In this document: one piece after another, positions 1 to 12,177 of the stretch
How positions within the stretch are numbered: position 1 is the first letter of the stretch
How the letters are laid out: each line of letters starts with the position of its first letter
Assembly (NCBI GenBank): GCA_029959085.1
Contig: JARWIR010000002.1
Location: 45,504,233-45,568,232, forward strand
Length of the DNA stretch: 64,000 nt
DNA from: Nemophila menziesii
Lineage: Eukaryota; Streptophyta; Magnoliopsida; Boraginales; Hydrophyllaceae
Direction of reading: 5' to 3'
Translations under genes and position numbers: made by a program
Notes under the pieces: generated by a model
What the model was told of the DNA's origin: nothing
Databases searched by the model: none
Seen by the model: the letters and a program-made list of their open reading frames with translations, nothing else

Positions 1-1
1 G

Positions 2-588
2 TTTTGGATTTTTAATCTCAAATGCAATATTGAAGATATTAATGATACACTAATAACCTTGGTACCTAAAGGAGAAACACAAGAACAACCGATGGACTAT
101 CGGCCAATAGCATGTATCAATTTCATTTATAAAATCATCGTCAAAATACTTGCACTTAGACTACAACCATATATGGACACTATAATATCACCAACGCAAT
201 CGTCTTTTATTAAAGGGAGAAGCATCCAAGACAATATATTAGTGGCTCAAGAGGTATCCTATTTCTTAAATTGCAAAAGGAAACCAAAAAAGAATTATGC
301 CGCAATAAAAATTAATATGGCCAATGCTTAAGATAGAGTTGATTGAGAATTTTTGATGAAAGTATTAAAACAGATTGGTTTTTGCGAGAAATGGAGGAAT
401 TTAGTTTTCATGTGCATTTCTACAGTTAGTATGCAAATTAAAATTAATGGCGAAAGACTGGATAAGTTTAATCCAGATAGAGGTATCAGGCAAGGTGATC
501 CATTATCACCACTTTTATTCTCAATTATGATGGAAGCTTTGATTTACCTCATAAAAGTATATATGGAAAATGTTAATTTCAAGGCTTT
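2..588 (+). pseudogene. LINE (non-LTR retrotransposon) reverse transcriptase fragment
   Basis: A single frame entering from the left edge reads as the N-terminal half of a plant L1-type reverse transcriptase: LVPKGETQ...DYRPIACINFIYKI, then ISPTQSSFIKGRSIQDNILVAQE, then GIRQGDPLSPLLFSIMMEAL. These are the conserved fingers and palm blocks upstream of the YADD motif. Two in-frame stops interrupt it: a TAA where the family has the Tyr of A-Y-D-R-V (near 329) and a TGA where it has Trp of W-E/S-F-L (near 344). The match ends about 588 (YMENVNFK), before the catalytic YADD box, where unrelated repeat sequence begins. The piece is therefore truncated and dead. The other end of a LINE (ORF1) occurs at the far right of the window on the same strand, but nothing shows that they are one insertion. 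Confidence 0.85.
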
Positions 589-800
589 GTGGAATTCTAT
601 GAGAGTGCAAATACTATGTGTGTTCCAAGATGGTCAAACTCTTTGTGAATATATTCTGAATTGTTGACTTCCATTAACATATTTTATGCTGGGTTATTGG
701 GTTGAGGATTATTAGTTTTGTCATGATTTTGGATTAGTTAATGGTGTTAGTATATAATTGGGTAGGACAATTATATTGGCTTTATTTCAAATTCATTTAG
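589..800 (+). repeat. Direct repeat, copy 1 (unknown family)
   Basis: This stretch is clearly similar to 2572-2765 in the same orientation. Shared blocks include ATATTC-GAATT-TTGACTTCCATT, ATTATTAGTTTT-TCATGATTTT, GGTTAATGGTGTTA and GGTTTTATTTCAAATTC, with scattered substitutions and small indels. No coding signal is seen. The pair brackets the HD-ZIP IV fragment. Confidence 0.65.
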
Positions 801-934
801 TTGATGGGTGGGTATATCAGATCTGTTGTTAAGGAGCTGACAGTCCTAAATTTGGAGGTAGGAGTAGCCAGCATGAAAAAAAAAATGTGTTATAATATCA
901 CACATCATCAATTATTTGTAAATTTTTTGTACCT

Positions 935-1215
935 AGAGTACATAATATATTTGCACTATATGTTTCTATTTTATGCTAAATTTACAGTATAAGTCTCTAT
1001 ATTATGCAAAATAAGTTAGATTTAAAAATAATTGCACCATATGTTCCTATACCATACAGAATAATCTCACTATAAGTCCCTATAATATTCATTATACGTC
1101 CAAACTATATGTCTCTTTGTTATGCAAAAATTGTACTATAAATCATTAAATTATTGTCTTTCTCATGTTAATTGCGCTATATATCTCTATATAATACTAA
1201 AATTGGACTAAATTT
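935..1215. repeat. Degenerate AT-rich minisatellite
   Basis: Imperfect units of roughly 30-60 bp repeat the theme CTATA(T/A)GT-CCCTAT followed by an ATGCAAAAT-like tail. There is no open frame. Similar wording recurs in the much longer array at 24345-24870. Confidence 0.5.
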
Positions 1216-1257
1216 TTGCAAAATAAGTTATATTTTTGTTTCCTTTAATTTCAGATA

Positions 1258-1950
1258 ATGGGAGATAAGAATTTAGATAATAGTGATATTGAGCCAAAGG
1301 AGACATCAACTATGTTAGGGTCTGAAAATGACATGAATTACACGAACAATTACTCTTTGGCATCATCTGGCATCATCCTTTATGGAAGTAATGCCTGGAC
1401 AAGTAAAATCATTTTCATTTTTAATAGATAGATCTTATATATGGGTATCTTCTTTGTTTACTTTTATGAAATAGAAATTTTCTATCAAAGAGATTATCTA
1501 TATAACAAATTTTTTCTTGAGAGTGAAATTAGTAAATAATTTATTTTTCTATGAGCATAATCTATCAAACTTATTTAATTATTGTTATTTTCAATGTAGT
1601 CAAATTCAAATTCGACACATGGGCAAATTCATCAACAAAACGGGCGTTACCATCGTCACACAGAACGACAAATTCAAGAAATGAAAGAGTACGTCTCAAT
1701 AAATAAATTTACCTAGGCGTATAACTCAAATTACAGAAAAAACAAATTTTAAAATATTTCTCATTATTTAAAACTATTTGATTACTGTATTTGTTTTAGT
1801 TAATTTATTGTTATTAATCATAATGTGTAGTGTTTACATAGAATGTCCATTTTCTGATGACAAGAAGCGAAAATAGATGAGTTATAAGTTAGGATTACAT
1901 CCTCTACAAATTAAGTATTGGTTTCAAAATAGATGTAATCAAATGAAGGT
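1258..1950 (+). pseudogene. HD-ZIP class IV homeobox gene fragment
   Basis: Two exon-like blocks match the homeodomain of class IV HD-ZIP transcription factors (the ATML1/PDF2/HDG type, epidermal regulators). Block 1 follows an AG acceptor at 1599 and reads ...GRYHRHTERQIQEMK to about 1688, where GTACGT gives a donor. Block 2 starts near 1842 and reads ECPFSDDKKRK, a TAG stop, then MSYKLGLHPLQIKYWFQN and RCNQMK to 1948, followed by a GT. The helix-3 core W-F-Q-N-R is intact. A family-typical AFFK-like stretch between the blocks is missing. An upstream open block from ATG 1258 ending near 1403 before GTAAAA may be a preceding exon. No leucine zipper or START domain follows. With an in-frame stop and no remainder of the gene this is a captured or decayed fragment. 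The homeodomain call is strong, the exon limits less so. Confidence 0.75.
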
Positions 1951-2571
1951 AAAATATATCTTAAACAAAATTCTTTCCTCCATACTCCTTGAAAACAATC
2001 AATACCTTATTTAATAATTAGTTATTTTTAATTTATCAACTTGTTGCCTCTAACCTTTCATAAGTATTTTTAAAATTTTTTCGCATATGATAATCTGTTT
2101 TCAACCAAAATGACATTTAGGTTTTAAAAAGTGGAGCATTGGAAACTTGCCAACAAAATTCTACCTATTTTACATGTAACAGTCCATTATCCACAAGATA
2201 ATAAAGTCTTATTTTGACATGCCATCAAGGAGATATTGGTTGCATGGGGTAACTTAGAAAAGTGTTGTGTGATAATTTATATTCTATGCCTAGTTGCAGG
2301 TTGTATGGGAGGATAGAAGGAAGTTATACATGTAGTGAGAGATACTTCCACTGGTATATCAAATAAGCATATTCATATTTAACCTAGAAGAAAAATTAAC
2401 TAAGGGTAGGAGAGAGGGATAGTGGCATTAGTCTCTAAACATTAAGGGGGTATGAGATCAAGTGCATTTACATCTTTATAAATATAATTACACAAATAAT
2501 AGTAGATGAATGTAGAAAATTTTATTGCGTGAGGGTGGAGTATGTTGTGTTGGGTACCTTACTTTGAGTAA
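1951..2571. other. Non-coding stretch, nothing recognised
   Basis: AT-rich sequence without an open frame longer than about 60 codons. A short readable patch near 2130-2250 on the plus strand (LANKILPILHVTVHYPQDNK, then a stop) suggests a dead coding fragment, but I do not recognise a family. Confidence 0.35.
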
Positions 2572-2765
2572 TTTTAGGAGAGTGCAATTATTATGTACGA
2601 ACTCTTAGTTAATATATTCAGAATTATTGACTTCCATTGACATATTTCATATTGGTTATTAGATTGAACATTATTAGTTTTTTCATGATTTTGAATTGGT
2701 TAATGGTGTTATTATTTGATTGAGTATGGCAGTAATATTGGTTTTATTTCAAATTCTAAGGATTG
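2572..2765 (+). repeat. Direct repeat, copy 2 (unknown family)
   Basis: Partner of 589-800 in the same orientation (see that entry). Immediately downstream, 2765-2851 is open and Pro/Gln-rich (PPATMLNINANQQPHSQQPP) before a GTAAGA-like donor. It could be a relic exon, but its family is unknown. Confidence 0.6.
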
Positions 2766-3655
2766 GAGCCCGAGTATTCTGTCCCACCTGCTACAATGCT
2801 CAACATCAATGCTAACCAACAACCTCATTCTCAACAACCACCTCCACTGAAAGTAAGAGTATTATTTTGATATTCATGTTTTAATAAAATACATTTAGCT
2901 CGTCACTATTTAATACATTGTTACCCTAATGCAACAAACCTAATATTCAAAAATGCAGTTGGAAACATTGTTCTTCAGTTTCTAAAGATAGGCCCTTCAA
3001 TTGAACTTTATTAGCTATAATGGTGTGGCTCCTATGTATAGATATTATTTTTTGTTTGTCTAATGCATGCCCAAGGACGAGGCACAACAAATGAGATGTA
3101 AGTTGCTTTTCTTTCCATACACGATAAGAAAAAGCGCAACCATTGATATATAAAACCACAAATACAAGAGATGGGATGCATCCACTGATGTGGATGAAGG
3201 ACAATAGTTAATATAGTGATTGTTAGGAGAATTCTATAATACACTATAGTTCTCTTGAGTCTTATAAGTCAAATTAACTCTCTAATGTAATCCACTATAA
3301 TCTAAAATAATTTATTGGTAAACGACTCTCCAATGTAATAGTAAAATATATATATATCTTTTTTTGTAATACTACACACTATTTTATTATTTTACTTTCA
3401 GTAAAAAAATTTAATTAGATATATTTGGTAAAATAATTCATATATTAACAATTTTAATTCAATACATACACACTAATAAAGATATGCATATTAAGGGTAT
3501 GCTTTAACTTTTAATGTACATGAAATATATTTGTCTTGACATGCTGTAAGAATATTTAGTTCAATTTACCACCTTTCCTCAAGGAAGCTAGTTTAAGATA
3601 AAAAGAAATGAAAAATTAAAATTATGTTAATTGTTTATAATAAAAAAACATGAGA
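2766..3655. other. AT-rich spacer without a recognisable gene
   Basis: Apart from the Pro/Gln-rich patch at its left edge, this interval holds only short frames in low-complexity AT-rich DNA. The two overlapping minus-strand frames at 2947-3244 have no domain character and look like chance. Confidence 0.4.
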
Positions 3656-3659
3656 TGCA

Positions 3660-4544
3660 AAGTTATATACCGTCATATCTTTTCCCCTTCCACTCATATA
3701 CACCCTCGTATTTCAAATCTACTCTAATAGAAATTCTAAGATATTGTAAACGAATCTGATGTGATCTCACACTTTTAGGACACACCTTTACAATAAACTC
3801 ATCTTTTTTAACATTTAAATCACTTTTCGGTTTCTCTTCAACAAGGACCAGTATTGCAATTGACTACAATTCAGAAATACAGGGACCAATGAAGACTATT
3901 TATTGAATAACATAGGGGTATATTTGCTATTGCTAAAACACATAGGTATATTTGGTACTGTTACATTAAACAGGGAACCAATGTTGCAATTTACCTTATT
4001 TAGCAATGACGCATAACACGGGCAATGTTAACTATTTATTGGAATAATAGAGGTATATCTGCTATTGATAAAATACTTGGCATATCTGGCTAATGTCACA
4101 TTACACTAATGTCACATTACACAAGAACCAATGTTGCAATTTACTCTAATTTAATAACTCATATCGTCGTACAATTTGTAAGCACTAACCAGTAAGTTCG
4201 AACTTCAACCCTTTCAATAAATCTCATAAAGAAGTATAATTCCTTAAAATGCTTGGCAAGTTTCCCTTACCTGACTCAGTGGACTCATGGAGTAGACTCG
4301 GCAGAGCAGAGACTAAGGACTCATAGTAAACACCTTGAGGCTTGTTGAGAGAAATGAGCCGTTGGTCTTTGAATAACACGGGAGCAGAGAGAAGAGTGCT
4401 GATTTTGATGGCGCCTGTTAGTGCTCTGTTAAGTTCGATATGTTTTGATATGAACGTTAGAGGTGGTCATAGGGGATTTGGGTGATTTTCTAAAGTTTTG
4501 GGGTCGTTTATAGCGGGGGGATTTGACTGGGGTTGAGTTTCCAT
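3660..4544 (-). pseudogene. RluA-type RNA pseudouridine synthase pseudogene, copy A
   Basis: Copy A keeps the two ends of a gene seen more fully in copies C and E. Exon 1 (4544 to 4271) starts METQPQSNPPAINDP, has a TGA at codon 26, then continues in the same frame as PPLTFISKHIELNRAL... and LNKPQGVYYE, the Lys-Pro-x-Gly-Val block in the N-terminal part of RluA-family synthases. It ends at a clean TCAG/GTAAGG donor. About 420 bp of repeat-filled intron follow (3850-4270). The C-terminal block (about 3835 to 3660) is the one that in other copies reads GRTHQIRLHCEYLGIPIRGD and YEGVYEWKG. The catalytic exon with RLDR is missing. The family modifies uridine to pseudouridine in structured RNA. This copy cannot encode an enzyme. 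Confidence 0.75.
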
Positions 4545-7104
4545 TTTGAGATAGATCTCGGGTTTTGATATTTTGCGAAGGAAGGTGCGTGGGGAATGAA
4601 GGTGGTGGACTTGCCACATTTGATTTTTTTTCTCTTCTTCACTCATTTTCGTGCTCATATTTTTTACCACAGGGATCCCTGGTTATATTTATATAGCACA
4701 AGGACTAAGGGACTATGTTTCGAAGATCAGAAGGGGTTTGGTGCAATTAACCCATTTTCTTAAGCGTTATCAAAAACATAACATTAGCAAAATGACACGA
4801 ATATAAATATTTTAGTCTTCAATCACATAATTAATGACGAGGACACGTAGATTTAATACCTATCATGTAATATAAATAAAAAAAGGACTACATTGTCACG
4901 AAAATAGAAGTTAAAGGACTAAAATGTTATGTTTACCAGAAAAGATAAGGGACTAAATTGTCAAAGAGGTTGAAGGATCAAAACCCAAATTGGTTATTTA
5001 CCCTGACCAAAAAATGAGTCTTTTATGGACAAAGTAGTCAAACTAAAGCTCGAGTAACTAACACCAGCAATAGAGAATATAGGAACGTTATAGATTTATA
5101 CCCAAGCTCTAATCCAATAATCACATTTTTTTTCAGCACCGGTCTGCAAGGTTAATTTATTACAGGGACTTGCAGTTTAGTTTTTGCATAATATAGTGAC
5201 ATATAAAACAGACGAGAGTTCACATTGCGCTAATAAGTAGTGGATATGACATAGCTGAATATTTATGGTCTGTTCCACAAGAGGACAATGATGTGATAAA
5301 AAGTGCTGCCATGATGATTCGCCATATGATCCAAATACATTGGATCCTATTCCTGCTATTTCTCCTACATTGCTGCAATAACCTTTAAAAACGGAATTTT
5401 AAGTTTATTATGCATATGATTACTACTCTTGCACCTTGGTAGCCCGGAAATTTTGATTAGGGAATGCTATATTTATAGAGGTCCTGTGTAGAGGGGTATT
5501 TTAGCCATTTGGTATCATTCAGTTAGTTTGCCAGGGATCATGGTGCTCATTTGGTATAATGCAAGTTTTGCAGAATATAGAAACCTATAGCACAATTAAC
5601 TAAAAGATATATGGTTGATTGCACCAGGATCCCCTGTGGTCTCCGAAATAGGAGTCCATTAGTCCCAGGCAAATCCTTATATTACATAAGTACTACATTA
5701 TGCAAAATAACCTATGTTTTTCATAGAAACAACAAATTATGTATACAGATAACAAAATAATTTAAAGCCTAAAGAAAATAATTTTTAAATCTAGGGCCAA
5801 GTGAAATTTCTGAAAATTTTGGAGTAACATAATATATTATTGTATTTTTCTGGATATAGGTCCCTCCACTTGCGTGCATGGGCTTAAGTTATGCAATATA
5901 TTTCTTAAACTTTAATGCGTATTTGCCTAAAAACAATTAAAAACGCATTATTTTTGTATAAATATTCATTAAAGCACCATTGAAATTCTTTTTTATTGAT
6001 CTTGTCCTTTTGAAAGTTAAATACTGGAACAACACCTTGAATAATGAGATATTTTTAGAATATAGAATACAAATATTATGAGGATCATCTTTTCCGTTCG
6101 ACTAAAATTACATTAGCCAGCAAAGACACAGGGTAGGCCGTGATATTTTTTAGCTGTAAGCAAACTCACAAAATTGAGCATTAACAAAAAGACACGTAAC
6201 ATTACCACCAAGCTAACAATATTACTTCTATACATTTATTTAAATCCAGCATATATACATATACACATAATACATTTAGATAATAGAGAACCTACAAAAG
6301 TAAAAAATCGGGGGCCTTAAGCGGCCGCATCTTTTGCTTACACAGAGAGCCAGCCTGAGAAGACACATAACTGCAACACAATACAAAGTTATTTTAAACA
6401 CATTTTATTGCTTCCAAAGTGGTTCGCGTGTTACCATAAGTCGCGATTATCATCCCGAAAAAGCTGGAGAGGATGGAAGTGAGAGCACCAAGCAAGAAGG
6501 AGATGGTAGTTAAAATCACTTTGATAACGAATAGAATAATCTCGCAGTTGATTTATAACTGTATAAATACAGATAGCCGTAATTTGTCTCTCTCTTAATA
6601 ATTTTAATTTTTTTTAGTTGAATGGATCAAGAAAAAACGGTGTGCTAAATGCTAGTAAAAAACATCTTGAAATTGTATAATATTTCTGACATTGTCTAAT
6701 ATTATATTTAGTTAATATAAATATATGATAAATTATAAATATGGAAAATCTAATTTTATTTTAAGGGATGATATGTAATTTTAAGAAATAATTTAAATTC
6801 TTTCAATTATCCTATAAATAAATAGATACCATATATTAAAAATTACATTAACAAACAAATTTATGAATTCAAAATTTTTAAAACTTCTATTATTATATAT
6901 TTTAAACATTCTACCTTCAACTAAAAAATTACTCTTTAGTAATCTATTGTTAGTTTTTAATAAAAAAATTTATACTAAAATAAGGGATCTAAATTTAAAA
7001 TTTTGTTTCAATACCTTTAATACCTATACAGTGCTATGCTTCTCATTTTTAGTGATGACACAAGTCATCTCTAAAAATTAGATAAGTCATTGGTGTAAAT
7101 CTGT
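4545..7104. other. Long AT-rich spacer, including a copy of the repeat-unit spacer
   Basis: No gene is supported. 6690-6880 resembles 48230-48460 and 53350-53560 (for example GGATGATATGTAATT and ACCATAT/ATCATAT blocks), so copy A seems once to have carried the same downstream spacer as copies B1 and D. The patch at 5600-5680 shares a short phrase (AATAGGAGTCCATTA) with 26130-26150. The rest is low-complexity AT sequence. Confidence 0.4.
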
Positions 7105-7470
7105 GACTATGTTTAGCAACGTCATGTCGTCGGAAACGTGTAGTCTTTTGAATTTAGCTGTTAAAGATTGTCAATGATAGCGACAAATTCAATGTCTTCG
7201 CTAATACTTCCTACATCTTTGGAGACGACATTTTTAATCATTAGCAACAACAGTCCTGGACACTAACGACGACCACTATTATCGTTATAGATTGTGTTAT
7301 TACGAGCAACACATGTCGTCTTCGAATATACAATCATTAGCGACGAACATAGTCGTTGCTAATAGCAAATCACTTAAGCAGCCACATTTGTCGTCGTTGA
7401 AGATGTTGTTATTAGGGACGACAACGTTGTACCATTAACGATGAAATATCCGCCCCTAAAATATGTTGTT
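7105..7470. repeat. Dense short direct/inverted repeats, CACTA-like subterminal region
   Basis: About ten degenerate copies of a 10-12 bp motif (TTAGCGACGA and its complement TCGTCGCTAA) occur in both orientations within 370 bp, for example near 7110, 7250, 7265, 7340, 7355 and 7395. Clustered, bidirectional GCGACGA-type words are typical of the subterminal regions of plant CACTA (En/Spm) elements, where the transposase-associated protein binds. I could not find the CACTA terminus or its 3 bp target duplication, so the superfamily call is inference. Confidence 0.4.
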
Positions 7471-9238
7471 TTTATTGTTTTCTATATTAATATTTTAGGA
7501 ATGAATTTATTTGTCGATAATATAATAATTGAAAAACGATAGGAAAAGCAATTATGAATGAATAAAATGTTGGTAAAATTAACGATATTTAAACGTTAAA
7601 ATCTAATAAACCTAAAGTCGATTATTACATATTTAACTTTGAACAAAAATAAAATAAAATAATAAAGTCGTTATTGCGAACCAAATAAAGTTGATAAAAG
7701 TAATGAGAAATTAACGATAACCCATAAAATCATCGTAATCATCTTCCTTTTACCTTTGGGAGGAGTCATAATCGATTTAGTATTCGAAGTAGTAGTAGGA
7801 GGAGGAGTTGGATATGGTGGTGAATCTAATGGAGTGGAACCTGAAGGGGGGGGGAATCCTATCGAATTTCGGGGGTCATTGACTGGCCTGTTGCGTGTTC
7901 AGCCCATTCATAAAAAGTTCAATTTATCCGGTTGACTCGGGATTGCCGCGAGCTGGTGGTAGACGGTGAAAACTCAGTGGACGGAGAAACAAACGGATCA
8001 AATCCCTGTTGCACCATGAATGGTTCACGTAGTTAGTAATGGTTTCTAATTTAGCAGCACTAGCAGGTGTCTGACGTCTGAGGAGATCCTTTTGTCTTTG
8101 TATTTTTTGTAGTGCGAACATCGGGCAACCACCTCGTGTCCCCTTCTCTGTTCATTTTTTAGCAAAATTCACCACCATATTAGGTATATCCATCTGCAAA
8201 ATATTGGTGGTGGAAGACAAGGATGTCCCTGATACACTCTGGAAAGAAGCCACCTAAGTGGATAATGACTGCAAATTCTCTCGCAATGTTGTCGGTTAAA
8301 AATTAAAATAAGGTTAGTAAATACTGAATGTTAATTGTATATGAAGAATTAAATGAGATTATAAAAGAATTTTTATGTTTGAATCGCCATATCGATTGCC
8401 CCTCCTCTCTCTCGTTAATTTGTCAAAATCGAACTTATAGAAAAACTTGTGAATAGGTGGCAACAGTACTTCCTCCTCTCCAACCTAGTCTGGCTAGGGT
8501 CAATTTTTGGCATCGGCTTATATTTTAGGTATTCACACATGATTTTCAGTTTATCTAATTAAGTTTTAAAACATATGAAAAGTGAAAGAAAATTCACCTT
8601 AGGTAATATCTCCTGGATGTAGGAGTATTTCCAGATCCTTCCACACTCCTGGTTTGTCTTGTTTGCTTATACTCGATTATTCATTCTTTAATTTAAAAAT
8701 GACTAAACAATTTCAATAAAATCAAATTTAATATAAATGAATATCATTAGGTACTACATGTGCATATGTACTTCCCCAGTACTCACAGCTCAGCCAACAA
8801 TTCTCATCAGACATATTATATGGTTTTGTTCCTATCTCGAAGTAAAAAAAAAATTATCACGTTTTTTTAACGTGATATCTTCTGGTACATGTCTCCGTGG
8901 GGCATCTTAAAATCTCTCCACAATCTTTCCTTCTCTATCCCTCTAAGTTAAAGAAATTCCGATTTTAAAAATTAACATCTTATTGTTTACCAAATGTGAT
9001 AAAATTAAATAAAAAATGAATTGGTAAGATACCCGCAGTCTTTCGGATGTCAGTTGGCTCAAACATTCAGGAATATCCACCCACAGTGGAAAGTATGGTG
9101 GGACCGCCTCTCAAGTGATTATTTCGATCACGCGAACCACGTGTCTTCCGTACTCAAAAGTCGGTTTCCACGTCCTATCTAGGGCGCATAAATCAACTGA
9201 TAACCTCTAGGGAATAGTAAATTTGAAAATACCAGTGA
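7471..9238. other. Non-coding or heavily decayed sequence, possibly part of a CACTA relic
   Basis: No frame is longer than 65 codons. 7760-7860 is a GGAGGAGG-rich stretch ending in a G run. The minus strand at 7924-8300 and at 9050-9238 continuing from 24235-24330 has scattered protein-like phrases (for example VPPYFPLWVDIPE) that would suit the second ORF of a CACTA element, but stops are frequent and the match is not secure. The right end abuts the GACGC target duplication of the Athila element. Confidence 0.3.
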
Positions 9239-9243
9239 GACGC

Positions 9244-10805
9244 TGGTGGTCCTTTGTGTGTTCTAAAATAAATGCAATAAATAATCGAACCACAACCGCA
9301 AGTGTACGGTTGTCCCAAGTAGTATATCTGATAATACAGATTCGTTCCAAGGACGGAATGGTTGATCACAATGTCTAGCAAATAGTGATTGATGCACTTA
9401 TGAAAATAGAAGATAATAAAATGTTTGTTTGGTTTTCGTATTAAGACTAAATAAATGAAAGACAAATATTAAAATGCAAATAAAAGCTAAGACGCAAGTA
9501 AAATGATGTAAAACGCAATATGAGAAGTAGTACTTGAGAACGCAAGGATCCTCCCTATCCTATTTCTTAACTTATGTTGTTTAAGGGCTAAATTAGTCAA
9601 CTACAATGGTCGAGATTCTAAATTCCTTATACCCCCGTCTGGGTGGACTATAAGGCGATCCTAAAGTGTCACTAGTCCCGTCAGGGTAAATATGATCCAC
9701 CGTTGGGTGATTAAGTTTTATTACCTCATTGGCCCTAGGATTAGCTAAGTTCGTCAGAATCATCAACTTCTATCCTAGATTGAATAAATGGTTCTGTACC
9801 TAAACCCTCCGTCAGGATGATCCAATCGCCACTAATTGGAATAGCCTAGATACTAACACCTGTTCCTAGTTCATGACGCTAAAAACAGTAAACATTCACA
9901 ATTTATCGAAAAGAGTAAAAGCCCTAATTTAGTTTAATTCAATAAAAACCCAAATTCAACATTCGTTAATTAATAAGATTGGGATTCACCCATTGTTTGT
10001 TCTCAAGCACTATGAAAAGCTTAGCTCATATTAAAATGAAATACGAAATTAAAAGTAATGGAATTCATATTGTTTACAGAATTAAAAAGATAAAACAACC
10101 TAATTTCCGGAATCGGAATGACTACGAACGGAGATATAGACCCTCTCCAGCTCTTGTAGCTTCTTCTCCTTCCTTCAGTTGCTTCTCTCTGGTGTTTTTA
10201 ATCTTGCAGAATGTGAATTGTGTGTAAAATAGAAGTCAAGGGCTGATTTTATAGGTGGAAATTCGGACTTGGCCCTAATCTTTTAATTAAATGAAATATA
10301 AAAGGCCCAAGTCCACTAACTTAGCCCAAAATCCCGTAACTGCTGATATGCCTTCACTAAAACGGCTTTTCCCGATGCGTTATGACTCCGATTGACCTCA
10401 TTCCAGTTGCTAAAGTTCCGTAACTCGATAAGGAATGATTTCTCTTCAAAGGTCAGCTGCTAAATCATCGCTTAAGCACCTCGAAATCAGCAATCTATGG
10501 CCTGGAAAATGGATTTTCAGTTCTAAAAATAATATCTACGGGATTTCTTTTCAAGTCTTGACTCTATATTTTGATCTTTGACTTTCTCCTTGGATTCCTC
10601 TTCTAGCTAACATCTAAAACCTGTAAACTTTACACTAAATATACCAATATTACGCGCAAAAGCTTAATAAACTAAAAATGCTAGAAATAGAAGAGGAAAA
10701 TCATAATATTGCATATTTAGTCCAAAAGTCTATCGAATTGATTAAATAAACACAAAAAATGATGTCTCCTAAGGGTCGAAAATAAGAACAATTAAGGAGA
10801 CATCA
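9244..10805 (-). repeat. 3' LTR of the composite Athila element
   Basis: 1562 bp, beginning (in element sense) TGATGTCTCC at 10805 and ending GGACCACCA at 9244. It shares all landmarks with the other LTRs of the window: the 5' palindrome, a TATAAAAG-type promoter box, four CTGACG-type motifs, and the terminal GTTCTAAAA/CACACAAAGGACC block. It is followed by GACGC, the target duplication. Confidence 0.93.
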
Positions 10806-10841
10806 AGAACCCCAACTCAAACCTTTGTCGTCCCGACAAAG
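10806..10841 (-). promoter_or_regulatory. Polypurine tract and adjoining hairpin
   Basis: In element sense, GAGTTGGGGTTCT lies immediately before the 3' LTR and is the expected plus-strand primer. Just upstream, CTTTGTCG-GGA-CGACAAAG (10841 to 10823) forms a perfect 8 bp stem with a 3-nt loop. The plus-strand element has the same hairpin at 42460-42478. Confidence 0.8.
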
Positions 10842-11616
10842 CAAAACAAAACAAAACAAGGGGTAAAAGTAAACGCAAGAACAAATAGAAGCTAGCAAAT
10901 AAACCTAAAGCAATTCTTAAGATAAATCTCATATAGCAAAACTTTAAGAACTAACATATACATACACTAATCATGCAACATCAAATATAAATAATCTCAA
11001 TCATAAAATTAAAGTCGCAATGCTTGAAGGTTACACTTGTACTCATATCTGTATGATGGCTATAGGGTGGTCATTAATCCTAACTCGCTTTGAACGTTCC
11101 ACCTAGTATATTCCCTATCAACAGAATTATAAATTCACTGTGTACTTAAGAATCACGAGGTCTTTACGGTTTAAATAATGGCTTAAGGACGGTATGGATG
11201 TATATTTGGTAAATTTGAAGTGAGCTTTTGGCTCTCTCCTCACTTACCATCAACATGTCCTCGAGCTTGAGTTTACGCTCAAAAATGTTCTCACTCACCC
11301 ATTTGACGCGCTAATGTTGCGTCCCCAATGTCAACCCAAATAAAACTAAGATGATTTCCAAAAATATTCCACTTTGCCGATTTTTATTCTTTCTTTTTAT
11401 TTTCTTTCTCATTTCCTTTTTTTTTTGTACAAGATACCCATGACTATTATTTTGATGTGAAAAGTCATGTCTCTTATAATTTTCTTTTTCTCTTTTTTTT
11501 TTTTTTAATTCAAATTTCGGCAAAGGGTTACAAATAATCATATCATCTTTTGTTTTTGTGCCTCAATACAAACACATATAATCCCTTCCCAATGTAACTT
11601 CCCAAATGTGGACCCT

Positions 11617-11631
11617 CCACCCCAAACTCAA
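11617..11631 (-). promoter_or_regulatory. Internal polypurine-like tract 3
   Basis: Reads TTGAGTTTGGGGTGG in element sense, the same wording as the tracts flanking ORF3 and close to the true 3' tract. The plus-strand element has it at 41644-41659. Confidence 0.5.
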
Positions 11632-12160
11632 GCTCGAGACAAGTCTCAGGGTTGTGATTCAAGTGCGGGTCATTTGGTCATGCCTAATAATCTAAAGGAT
11701 AATGGGCTTATATCGTGGCTACAAAAGAAAAGGCTTAAGGCTCAAACTTGGGCTAAGACGGATAAAATTATAATAAGGGATAGCAAGCTAAAAGGCTTCA
11801 AATGGCTAATAAAGAACTGCCCCTATCATTTTCCTAAGTGCATAGCTTGTCTTTAGTTCATATCTAGGTGGGTTCTCTCCTAATTAGGATTTCACGTTCT
11901 ACACACCAAATGTATTCCTTAAGTACAAGCTTACTTCATTTGCATTGTTCATTAATTTTTCCTATCAATTACCTATGTTCGCATGCAATTGTAAGTGCGT
12001 TTTTTGTTATTCCCTAAAGTCCACTATTTACTATCGTAGATTCATCAAAATTATGCTTAAAGGGACATTTAAAATCTTCTATAGTCAAACGCAACTCCGA
12101 AAATTATTTTATTGAAAGCAAATAAAACATATCACATAAACACTGGGATGAGGCAACGAA

Positions 12161-12177
12161 CCCCACCCCAAACTCAA
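12161..12177 (-). promoter_or_regulatory. Internal polypurine-like tract 2, just after ORF3
   Basis: Reads TTGAGTTTGGGGTGGGG in element sense, about 90 bp after the ORF3 stop. Counterpart in the plus-strand element at 41098-41114. Confidence 0.5.

Noticed and set aside
6863..7081. 72-codon plus-strand frame in AT-rich DNA
   Set aside because: Low-complexity Leu/Phe/Asn translation of AT-rich sequence without a domain.
9979..10227. 82-codon plus-strand frame, repeated at 23406-23654
   Set aside because: It lies antisense within the two outer LTRs and recurs only because the LTRs are copies. It is not open in the other LTR subtype.
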